This document shows positions 24,960 to 32,935 of a DNA stretch of 46,209 bases, piece by piece. Position 1 is the first letter of the stretch. Each line of letters starts with the position of its first letter. The stretch is taken from the NCBI GenBank assembly GCA_037439425.1, contig JBBIWA010000041.1, positions 1 through 46,209 on the forward strand, read 5' to 3'. Both the position numbers and the translations under genes were made by a program. The notes below the pieces were generated by a model, which saw only the letters and a list, made by a program, of their open reading frames with translations, made no database searches and was not told the DNA's origin. The stretch comes from JBBIWA01 sp037439425 (lineage in GTDB: Bacteria > Acidobacteriota > Blastocatellia > RBC074).

Positions 24960-26747
24960 ATGCTGATCCTGATTCTGATGGCCTCACTATTTATCACCTT
25001 AGCGCTCGGCTTTTATGTGCTGGTCGCCGCGCCGCACCATGCTATCAACCGCACGTTTGCTGTTTTCATCGGCTTGATGATTTTGTGGATCGTCAAAGAC
25101 ATCGCCTTCTGGGGCTTTCACGAAGTCAACAAAGATGGCACCTGGTGGGCGATGGTAAGTTTTCTGATCGGGATTATCCTCCAGCTTGTGCTCCTGCTCT
25201 TTGCCGAAGTCTTTCCCGAAAACGCGCGCCCGCGATGGAGACGCCTCGCGGTGCTGGCTCTGCCGTTGCTGCTGTTAGCGCCCGCGCTGCTTAGTGGCGC
25301 GATGTGGGAGCGCGTCGGATTTCGCGCAGGGCAGTTCAGCATAGCACTTAAACCGGCCGCTTATGCTTACGGCGTCTACAATTTCGCGCTGCTGGCTGCC
25401 GGCGTGAATCAGCTTGTCAGCAAGTACCGGCGCTATCGCGGCACGCTCTGGGGCAAGCAGCTTGCTTCAGTCATTCTAGCCGTGGTGGTGACGGGCGTAC
25501 TGACAGGCGTGAGCACCAATCTGCTGCCTGTGTTCGGGATCTATCGGATGTTGCCGATCTGCTCGCTCTTCATTGTGGTCGGGTCATTGATCTATGCCTA
25601 TGCGATCTCGAACTTCAAGCTCTTCTCGCTGCAAACGGCGCTCGATCAGTTGCGGCTCTTCCCTATCGCTTACAAGGTGACGATTGCGGTGGCTGCCACG
25701 GGGCTGATCGGTTTTTTCCTGTGCCAGCTTCCGGTCGCCATCTGGAGCTTCGACGCCCCGGCTGCCGGATGGAAACGATTCATCATCTTCAGCACGATTT
25801 CAGGGCTGGTGCCTTCGTTAGTGCTGATTTTGCTGATCACCAAGATTCTGTCGCGTCCGCTTCGTGATTTGACGGAGACGACGCTCGACGTGGCGCGCGG
25901 CAATTACGGAGCGCAGACCACGCTTACTTCAAATGATGAGCTGGGGGTGCTAGCCTCGAGCTTCAACGTGATGAGCCGCAAGATGGCCGAGGACATTGCG
26001 CGCCTGAAGGAGATCAACCAGGCATTGATTCGCACCGAAAAGCTGGCCACGGCCGGGACGCTGGCGGCCGGGGTGGCGCACGAGGTCAACAATCCGCTAG
26101 CTTCGATCTCTTCGCTGGTGCAATCGCTGATGGCGCGCGCGCAAGATGAGCGCGATCAGGCCACGCTGCGTCTGATCTTTCAGCAGATCACGCGCATCTC
26201 CAGCGTGCTGCGCAATTTGATGGACTTTGCGCGCCCGAAAGCGCCCGCGCGCGCACCAGTTGATCTCAACGAGATCATCGCTCGCAGCTTGGAGCTGGCG
26301 CGCTTTGACAAAAGTTTCAAGAACCTCTCCGTGCGCGCAGAGTTCGCTCCTGATCTACCACTGCTTCTGCTTGACGCCGATCAGATGCAGCAGGTTTTTC
26401 TCAATCTGTTGCTCAACGCGCGCGACGCGACGGGCGAGCAACCGGAGCAGGGAGAGATCGCGATCAGAACCTATCGCCACGCTAATGAAGTGTATGCTGA
26501 GATAGCCGATAATGGGCGCGGCATTCAGCCGGAGCATCTGGAGCGCATCTTCGATCCCTTCTTCACCACCAAGCCGAAAGGTCAGGGCACCGGTTTGGGC
26601 CTCTCGGTCTGTCACAGCATCATCACCGCCCACGGCGGGCGCATCAGCGTAGCCTCGCAAGCCTGCGGCACAAGCTTTACCATCGTCTTTCCTGCGGAAG
26701 CCCTAGCTCCCGCTTTGGTAGTCACACACAGGCTACTGCCAAGCTGA
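24960..26747 (+). CDS. Membrane sensor histidine kinase (HAMP, NtrB-like kinase core)
   Basis: About 595 residues from ATG 24960 (GTG at 24927 is an alternative; the hydrophobic start MLILILMASLFITLAL favours 24960). The N-terminal half has seven or more membrane segments and little extracellular loop, a sensor like the 7TM histidine kinases. A further segment pair leads to a HAMP domain (PLRDLTETTLDVARGNYGA). The H-box is GVAHEVNNPLASI, the N-box LNLLLNARDAT, followed by DNGRGI, the F-box FDPFFTTKPKG, and GTGLGLS. All kinase motifs are intact. The NtrC-type regulator 1.2 kb downstream is the probable partner, though a repeat- and pseudogene-filled gap separates them. Confidence 0.93.
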   Translation: MLILILMASLFITLALGFYVLVAAPHHAINRTFAVFIGLMILWIVKDIAFWGFHEVNKDGTWWAMVSFLIGIILQLVLLLFAEVFPENARPRWRRLAVLALPLLLLAPALLSGAMWERVGFRAGQFSIALKPAAYAYGVYNFALLAAGVNQLVSKYRRYRGTLWGKQLASVILAVVVTGVLTGVSTNLLPVFGIYRMLPICSLFIVVGSLIYAYAISNFKLFSLQTALDQLRLFPIAYKVTIAVAATGLIGFFLCQLPVAIWSFDAPAAGWKRFIIFSTISGLVPSLVLILLITKILSRPLRDLTETTLDVARGNYGAQTTLTSNDELGVLASSFNVMSRKMAEDIARLKEINQALIRTEKLATAGTLAAGVAHEVNNPLASISSLVQSLMARAQDERDQATLRLIFQQITRISSVLRNLMDFARPKAPARAPVDLNEIIARSLELARFDKSFKNLSVRAEFAPDLPLLLLDADQMQQVFLNLLLNARDATGEQPEQGEIAIRTYRHANEVYAEIADNGRGIQPEHLERIFDPFFTTKPKGQGTGLGLSVCHSIITAHGGRISVASQACGTSFTIVFPAEALAPALVVTHRLLPS

Positions 26748-27377
26748 TTTATGCCCACTCTTCGGTTAATTGCTCGTAACTACTGCGGCGGGGGCAGTGC
26801 TTATAAGTTGGTGGACAAAATAAATCTGCTATAAAAATCGGCCTCAAGTTGGCTACCTTGGCGTCTGTATCACCTAGCTCCGTAGGAGTCGTTTGTGAGG
26901 CGAGCCTCGCCCTGAAACTAGGAAACCACAGAGCGTGATGTCCGACAAACTTTAGTTTGTCGTTGCCTCCACGGGGAGCGCACTGCGAGGAACCACGACA
27001 AACTGAAGTTTGTCGGACCTTTTCCGAGGAGTCTTTCAGGTCGTCACGGACGACGCCCTGAGATGATGAAAAACTTGGAGCGCACGCTGATCTAGTGTGC
27101 TCGCTCTGCGGTAATGGCTTGCTTAATGAAGACTAGCACGCAAGGATGCGTGCGCTCCCAGGGATTTTCCACAGGAGTGACCCATTTATAGAGTTGAGAA
27201 ATAAAAGCTCTCTCTAGCTGCTGTAGAGAGTGCCCTATTGGCCTTAATTTATAGGCTGCTCCTACCGCAGCTAGAGAGGTAAGCTCAAGGACGATCTATA
27301 AACAGAGCGCTCCTACCGCAGACAGGAATTTATGCCAGATTTATTCTGGCAACTAACTTGATCAGATGATCTTCAAC
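26748..27377. repeat. Repeat-filled gap between the kinase gene and the Uma2 remnant
   Basis: Holds CTACCGCAGC-type copies (26770-26895 and 27190-27330) and a nested palindrome (26941-27017, listed separately). It also holds a 45-bp block gaggagtctttcaggtcgtc (27026-27070) shared with 31005-31050, and the 74-bp core at 27095-27168. No gene. Confidence 0.75.
26941..27017. repeat. Nested palindrome: two facing copies of a self-complementary unit
   Basis: Arms 26941-26963 and 26995-27017 match in reverse complement at 22 of 23 positions. Each arm is itself palindromic (cgacaaact-tt-agtttgtcg). The 31-bp spacer is GC-rich. It could form a cruciform or two small hairpins. Confidence 0.85.
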
Positions 27378-27795
27378 TCACGCGCGCTTGTACTCCACAA
27401 ACTTCTCGCCCCGGTCGCAGCCAATGCTTTCTGGCACAACAATCTCGATGGCCACATCTGCCGGGCCAGCTAGGTAAGTGGAGCCGAGCAGATGGAGCCG
27501 GTCGCGCTGCACGGAGATCAAATCAGGTTCGCGCCCGCGCGCTGGCTCCGGCAGGTGCATAACAAACGGCGCGCACCACCTTTCCCAGCCCCTGCGCTTC
27601 GACGTAGATTCCTAAAACTTTCTCGATCCAGCTTCCAATCTCCTGATGTGACAACGACGCGGATGAAGTCATGATGATCGCTCCCTCCACCCATTCGGCC
27701 CAGGCGTCCTCATCACACCGGTCAAGGAATTCTGCGAAGGTAACTTTCTTTGGGGATAGGGTACGCAGTGTTAGCTCAAGTGTTCTAGCGGCCAT
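27378..27795 (-). pseudogene. Uma2-family (PD-(D/E)XK-like) nuclease remnant, frameshifted and truncated
   Basis: The first part (ATG 27795 to about 27555) has LTFAEFLD-like VTFAEFLDRCD, the WVEGAIIMTSSAS motif with the conserved E-G, and WIEKVLGIYVEAQGLGKVVRA. The frame then shifts, and the family continues as FVMHLPEPARGREPDLISV with the catalytic EPDL, VAIEIVVPES and RGEKFVEYKRA, stopping at 27378. Normal Uma2 proteins continue another 40-60 residues (…YWLIDP). So the gene has both a frameshift near 27550 and a C-terminal truncation. Catalytic-type residues remain, but the protein is not expected to work. Confidence 0.75.
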
Positions 27796-27913
27796 GACTA
27801 TTGCTCCTTATGATCTCCATTTTATGCCAGACCGGAATGAATGTAAGCATAAGGTGAGCAGAAGCCTCTGGATAAAAATACAGCCAATGATCTAAACTCA
27901 ATGTCTGAGGCTT

Positions 27914-29260
27914 ATGAATCAACATCCAACCATTCTGATCGTCGAAGACGAAGACCTGATGCGCAGCATTCTAGCCGGTCTGCTCGGCGAAGCTGGTTAT
28001 CGTGTGATTGAAGCCGCCAGCGGCGAGCAGGCGCTGGAACTCTTCGCGACGGAAGCGCCAGCGCTCACCATCAGTGACATCGCCCTGGGCGCCATGGATG
28101 GCATCGAATTGCTCGACCGCATCAAGCAACTCGACCCGGAAGCGCTCGTGATAATGATCACGGCCTACTCCTCGGTGGAGACGGCGATCGCGGCGCTGCG
28201 CAAAGGCGCTTACGATTACATTACCAAGCCGTTCATCAACGAAGAGATTCTGCAAAGCGCCCGCAACGCGCTCAGGCAGGCTGAGCTGTTTCGCGAAAAT
28301 CGCTACCTGCGCCGCGAGCTGAAACAGAGATATCACTTCGACCATATCATCGGGCGTTCGGATGCGCTGGCGCAGATCTTCCGCCTGATCGAAAAGGTCG
28401 CGGGTACTGAGACAAGCATCTTGATTGAGGGAGAGTCGGGTACCGGCAAAGAACTCTTTGCGCGTGCGATTCATTACAACTCGCCGCGCGCTGATGGCCC
28501 ATTCATCGCCATCAATTGCGGCGCGCTGCCGGAAAGCCTGCTCGAGTCGGAATTGTTCGGTTACGTCAAAGGCGCCTTTACCGGCGCGCACGCCAATAAA
28601 CAGGGGCTGCTCAAAGCGGCTGATGGAGGGACGCTCTTTCTCGATGAAGTGGGCGAGATGCCAGCAGCGCTCCAGGTCAAACTGCTGCGTGCCTTGCAGG
28701 AGCGTGAAGTCAGGCCACTGGGCGCCACGCGCCCAATACCTTTCAATGCGCGTGTGATCTCTGCGACCAACAAGAAGCTGGAAGAAGAAGTAGCGGCTCA
28801 TCGGTTCCGGGATGACCTCTACTATCGTCTCAGCGTCATCACTTTCACCATCCCACCGCTGCGCGAGCGGCGTGAAGACATTCCACTGCTGGTCCGCTAC
28901 TTCGTCGAAAAGTTTTCGCGCCAGCTCGGGATCTCAGAAAAGAGAGTGAGTGAGGAAGCTATGCAGCGCCTGATCAATTACGACTGGCGCGGCAATGTGC
29001 GCCAATTGCAAAACGCCATCGAGCGCGCCGTCACGCTCAGTGACGATCAGATCGAGGTGGCGCATCTGCCGGAGCAGATCCGCCACACTCCCATCGCGAT
29101 TCGAGACCTGACCGGCCAGACGCTGACGCTCGAAGAGCTGGAGCGCCGCTACATATTGGAGATCCTCGCCCGCGAACATGACGACAAAACCCGCGCGGCT
29201 GAGCTGCTCGGCATTGACCTTTCCACGCTTTACCGTAAACTTAAACGCTACGGACGATAA
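27914..29260 (+). CDS. NtrC-family sigma-54-dependent response regulator
   Basis: 448 residues in three domains. The receiver (1-120) has the acidic pocket E11/D12 and phospho-acceptor Asp55 in TISDIALG. The AAA+ domain has Walker A GESGTGKE (173-180), the sigma-54 contact loop GAFTGA (220-225) and Walker B FLDE (242-245). A Fis-type helix-turn-helix sits at about 404-448 (ELLGIDLSTLYRKLKRYG). GAFTGA being intact indicates real sigma-54 activation. The histidine kinase upstream is the likely partner. Target promoters are unknown; no convincing -24/-12 site was found in the window. Confidence 0.95.
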   Translation: MNQHPTILIVEDEDLMRSILAGLLGEAGYRVIEAASGEQALELFATEAPALTISDIALGAMDGIELLDRIKQLDPEALVIMITAYSSVETAIAALRKGAYDYITKPFINEEILQSARNALRQAELFRENRYLRRELKQRYHFDHIIGRSDALAQIFRLIEKVAGTETSILIEGESGTGKELFARAIHYNSPRADGPFIAINCGALPESLLESELFGYVKGAFTGAHANKQGLLKAADGGTLFLDEVGEMPAALQVKLLRALQEREVRPLGATRPIPFNARVISATNKKLEEEVAAHRFRDDLYYRLSVITFTIPPLRERREDIPLLVRYFVEKFSRQLGISEKRVSEEAMQRLINYDWRGNVRQLQNAIERAVTLSDDQIEVAHLPEQIRHTPIAIRDLTGQTLTLEELERRYILEILAREHDDKTRAAELLGIDLSTLYRKLKRYGR

Positions 29261-29371
29261 GACACTAAGCTGAAGAGGGTCGAGAGGTGAAAAGGGCAAG
29301 TGAGTCTACCTCATTCCTCCTCTCACTGCATCACCCCTTCATCCCCTTGATAACTAACGGGAGGAGAAAGA

Positions 29372-31006
29372 TTGCAAGAGCTTTCGCTGAAGAAGATCTC
29401 GCGGGCGCTCATCAGCGTCTCGGACAAAGCTGGCATTGTGGCCTTCGCGCAGACGCTCGCTCGTTACGGAATCGAAATCATTTCGACTGGCGGCACGGCG
29501 CGCCTGCTGCGCGAACACGGTCTGGCGGTGCGCGATGTATCCGAACTGACCGGCTTTCCTGAAATGCTGGATGGGCGCGTCAAAACGCTGCACCCGAAAG
29601 TACACGGTGGCATTTTAGGGATCCGTAACAACGAGCAGCATCAAGCGCAGATGCAGGCGCAGGCTATCTTGCCGATTGATCTGGTCGTCGTCAACTTATA
29701 TCCGTTTAGCCAAACGATCCAGCGGCCTGATGTCACGCTGGCAGACGCCATCGAAGACATAGACATCGGTGGCCCGGCAATGATCCGTTCAGCCGCAAAG
29801 AATCATCAGGACGTGGCAGTCGTAGTTGATCCGGCAGATTATCAGATGGTGAGCACGCTGCTTGCCATTCACCATGGCGCGCTTCCCCAAGCAATCCGTT
29901 ACCAACTCGCCATCAAAGCTTTCCAGCACACATCTGCTTATGATCAAGAGATTGCGCGCTTCCTCGAAACCAGAACTGAAGCTACCACCGCCGATCAGAA
30001 AGCCTTGCCGGAGGAGCTACGGCTGGAGTTGAAGAAAATGGCCGATCTGCGCTACGGCGAGAATCCGCATCAACGCGCAGCGCTTTATCAACTCAGCGGC
30101 TGCGCTGAAAAAGGCGTGGCCGCAGCCGAGCAGTTGCAGGGCAAGGAGCTTTCTTACAACAATCTGATCGATGCCGATGCGGCGTGGAAGTTAGTGCTCG
30201 ACATTGATCGCACACTGAGACGTTGGCCCGACGCATTTGAGGCGCAGCCGCACACTTGTGTGATCATCAAGCACACCAATCCTTGCGGCGCGGCAACCGG
30301 AGTCACGGCGCTTGAAGCCTTCACCAAAGCCCGGTCCACGGATCCGGTCTCGGCTTTCGGAGGGATCATCGCTTTCTCGCAAGCGGTGGATGAAGCAGCC
30401 GCGCAGGCCATTGCGGAGATGTTTGCGGAGGTGATCTTGGCGCCTGACTTCACCGAAGGCGCAAGAGAAGTCCTGGCCGCCAAGAAAAATCTTCGCCTCT
30501 TGCGCCTAGGTAAGCTTCAAGAGCCACCCTCTGCCCACCCTCATCTGCACTCGTTTGAATTTCGCCGAATCAGCGGCGGAGTGCTCCTTCAGGAGCAGGA
30601 TAGTGAATTGCTGGATGAGCGCCAGCTCCAACTTGTCGGCGAGCGCCAGCCTACAGAATCAGAGCTGCGCGCTCTGCGTTTCGCCTGGGCGATTGCCAAG
30701 CACGTCAAATCGAATGCCATTGTCTATGCGCGCGAGGGGCAGCTGGTCGGCGTGGGTGCGGGCCAGATGTCGCGCGTGGATGCAGTCAAGATCGGCGCAA
30801 TGAAGGCACAACTGCCGCTGGCGGGGACGGTGCTGGCTTCGGATGCCTTCTTCCCTTTCCGCGATGGTGTGGATGAAGCGGCCAGGCACGGGATCACTGC
30901 CATCATTCAACCCGGCGGTTCAGTCCGCGACCAGGAGGTTATTCAAGCGGCCAATGAACATCAGCTCGCCATGATCTTCACCTGTATGCGGCACTTCAAG
31001 CACTGA
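29372..31006 (+). CDS. purH: Bifunctional AICAR formyltransferase / IMP cyclohydrolase
   Basis: 544 residues catalysing the last two steps of purine synthesis in the cytoplasm. The start is TTG 29372 with GGAGGA six bases upstream; the first ATG is far inside. The IMP cyclohydrolase domain (about 1-200) has ALISVSDKAGIV, STGGTARLLREHG and GRVKTLHPKVHGG. The formyltransferase domain has the catalytic KHTNPCG and, near the end, DAFFPFRDGVD and IIQPGGSVRD. It is complete and typical. The stop TGA at 31004-31006 overlaps the first bases of a dispersed repeat block. Confidence 0.97.
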   Translation: MQELSLKKISRALISVSDKAGIVAFAQTLARYGIEIISTGGTARLLREHGLAVRDVSELTGFPEMLDGRVKTLHPKVHGGILGIRNNEQHQAQMQAQAILPIDLVVVNLYPFSQTIQRPDVTLADAIEDIDIGGPAMIRSAAKNHQDVAVVVDPADYQMVSTLLAIHHGALPQAIRYQLAIKAFQHTSAYDQEIARFLETRTEATTADQKALPEELRLELKKMADLRYGENPHQRAALYQLSGCAEKGVAAAEQLQGKELSYNNLIDADAAWKLVLDIDRTLRRWPDAFEAQPHTCVIIKHTNPCGAATGVTALEAFTKARSTDPVSAFGGIIAFSQAVDEAAAQAIAEMFAEVILAPDFTEGAREVLAAKKNLRLLRLGKLQEPPSAHPHLHSFEFRRISGGVLLQEQDSELLDERQLQLVGERQPTESELRALRFAWAIAKHVKSNAIVYAREGQLVGVGAGQMSRVDAVKIGAMKAQLPLAGTVLASDAFFPFRDGVDEAARHGITAIIQPGGSVRDQEVIQAANEHQLAMIFTCMRHFKH

Positions 31007-31192
31007 GGAGTCTTTCAGGTCGTCACGGACAACGCGGGAGAGATGATGAAAATCCTCACAAGCGCCTGCTTGCGCGCCTGTCTGCCTGCAACGCACAGGC
31101 AGGCAAGCACTCTGATCTAGCGTGCCCGGTTTAAGGTAATGGCTTGCTTAACGAAGGTAGGCACGCAAGGATGCGTGCGTACCTAGGATTTT
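31005..31192 (+). repeat. Dispersed repeat copy directly behind purH
   Basis: gaggagtctttcaggtcgtc through gatgatgaaaa (31005-31050) matches 27026-27072 with few changes. The core gtaatggcttgcttaacgaa through gcacgcaaggatgcgtgcg (31120-31192) matches 24029-24101 and 27095-27168. Facing aggcaggc units lie at about 31079-31105. Confidence 0.85.
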
Positions 31193-31242
31193 CCGCAGGA
31201 GAGTAGCGAGCCTCCTGAACGCCTAGGAGTCGCTCTCATTCA

Positions 31243-32658
31243 TCACTTCATTTCCGGCAACTTATCCCCGCGCTTGACCAGCGGTCTGAGGCCTTTGGCA
31301 TCTCTGATGAAGAGGCCGACGTTGCCATTTTTGAGTTGTGCTAGAAAGACCACCTCTCCGCGATCGTTTAGTGACGGTTGAAAGAAGTGATTGAATTGCT
31401 CTTCTTTGGCTCCACCGGGAACCTGCTGCTCATAAAGTGCGATGATCTCAATTCCCTTTTCAGTCTTGAGGAAGAGGCCGCGCGTGAATCCGCCATAGCT
31501 GCCGATGAAGACGATCTCGCCGCGATTGTTGATCGCTGGGGAGTTGAAGTGCGAGAAAGTGTAAGTGGTATCTCCGATCCGGTCTCCAGTCTTGGCCACC
31601 AACTTGACCGGCCCATCTCCTTTCACAAACAAGGCGCGTCCCGCATCCGGCCCGTCGTAGAAACCGACGAAGGCGACCTCACCTTTGTCGTTGATCGAAG
31701 GAGCGATCTGGCCGAAGCCGAGATAGTTGGCTCCAGGCACAGGTGAAGGCTTGCCTTGAATGGCGATGGCTTCGATGCCGGCAGCGCGTTTGACGAAGAT
31801 CCCACCCCCACCACTGATGCGTGAGAACCAGGCTATCTCGCCTCGCTCGTTGATCTTGGAAGGATAGTAATGCTCGGAGAAGACGGCTGTCTCTCCCGGA
31901 GCAATCTTCTGGCCGCTTCTGGCCACCAGCGTCATCTGATCACCTTCCACTATAAACAGCCCACGCCCATCAGGATCCGCATAAGAGGCAATGAAAGCGA
32001 TCTGCCCCTTGGAATTGAAGGAGGGATTGCTGAAGCCGCTGAAGCGGGAAGGCATGCGCGGGACCTCTCCTCCAAGCAGGGCGTGAAGTTTGATCCCCTT
32101 CGCCGTTGCGCTGAAGATCCCGCTCTCGCTTGAGCCATCAGCAGCCGCGCCCCCAGCCTCAGCCAGAGAGCGCACGGAAGCTGAGACGAGGAGATCACCG
32201 TTATTATTGATCGCTAGGTGAGTGAAACTGGCAAAGGTAGTCTTCTCATCTGCCGCCTTGTCTCCGACGCGCAGGAATCGCCAGCCACCATCGGGCGATT
32301 TGACAAAGATGGCCTGCCCAACTTCTGGCTGCGCAGAAGAGGGAAGGAAGCGCCCTAGGAAAGCCACTTCTCCTTTGTTGTTGATCACCGGAAATCCGAA
32401 ATTGGCAAACTCTCCTGGCTTGATCTCCAGGGTTGCTGAGGTGGGAGCCGCTGGCTTTTCACGTTTGGTCAGAGGCAGAGGGTCTTCGTCCGCTCCGGTC
32501 GTCTTTGGCGCAGCCTCTGGTGATGAGGGTTGAGGCCTCTGCCCTTGAGTTGACTGGCTTTGCGCTTCAAAAGCACCTCCTCCGGAGAAAGCTGCTGTGA
32601 CAACTAGAGCCAAGACTGCGACCCTCACTAAATTTCGTTGAGTGTTCCACATTATCAC
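31243..32658 (-). CDS. Secreted protein with repeated NxxGxxxF-type units (beta-propeller-like)
   Basis: 471 residues. GTG 32658 is chosen because GGAGGT lies five bases upstream; an ATG two codons later is less well placed. A signal peptide (VAVLALVVTAAFSGGGAFEA) and a Pro/Ser-rich linker (about 35-75) lead to at least six units of about 50-60 residues. Each unit carries a motif such as INNKGEVAFLG, INNNGDLLVSA, FNSKGQIAFIA, INERGEIAWFS, INDKGEVAFVG, INNRGEIVFIG or LNDRGEVVFLA, followed by GxFxK. This resembles the tandem-repeat secreted proteins called DUF7453 or 'choice-of-anchor' in databases. Probably extracellular or periplasmic; function unknown. Confidence 0.75.
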   Translation of the reverse strand: MIMWNTQRNLVRVAVLALVVTAAFSGGGAFEAQSQSTQGQRPQPSSPEAAPKTTGADEDPLPLTKREKPAAPTSATLEIKPGEFANFGFPVINNKGEVAFLGRFLPSSAQPEVGQAIFVKSPDGGWRFLRVGDKAADEKTTFASFTHLAINNNGDLLVSASVRSLAEAGGAAADGSSESGIFSATAKGIKLHALLGGEVPRMPSRFSGFSNPSFNSKGQIAFIASYADPDGRGLFIVEGDQMTLVARSGQKIAPGETAVFSEHYYPSKINERGEIAWFSRISGGGGIFVKRAAGIEAIAIQGKPSPVPGANYLGFGQIAPSINDKGEVAFVGFYDGPDAGRALFVKGDGPVKLVAKTGDRIGDTTYTFSHFNSPAINNRGEIVFIGSYGGFTRGLFLKTEKGIEIIALYEQQVPGGAKEEQFNHFFQPSLNDRGEVVFLAQLKNGNVGLFIRDAKGLRPLVKRGDKLPEMK

Positions 32659-32880
32659 TGTCTACCTCCAGGAATTTTGCCTCCGCACCAAAAAGCCGGG
32701 GTTCTGAGGCACGAAGTTCAAGACTCTTTTTCCACGCGCTGATCGGTTATTTGTTCCACGTGGTCATTAGTGACTGACCCACTCAGGCGGGGCGAGGAAA
32801 AGATAGGGCCAATCGAGGATCTATCGAGGAGAGCTAAGCGCAAAGGGCGAAGAGCTAACAGTAAACGGCGGCCCTAGTCA

Positions 32881-32924
32881 ATGAGCAAAGGGCAAAGCAG
32901 TATGCTCTTCTGCCCTTTGCTCAT
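32881..32924. terminator. Hairpin downstream of rpoC
   Basis: Arms atgagcaaagggca (32881-32894) and tgccctttgctcat (32911-32924) pair perfectly over 14 bp, just behind the rpoC stop. There is no T-run on the minus strand, so intrinsic termination is uncertain. Similar gcaaagggc units recur nearby (32839, 21706), so it may also be a repeat. Confidence 0.5.
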
Positions 32925-32935
32925 TATCATCCGGT

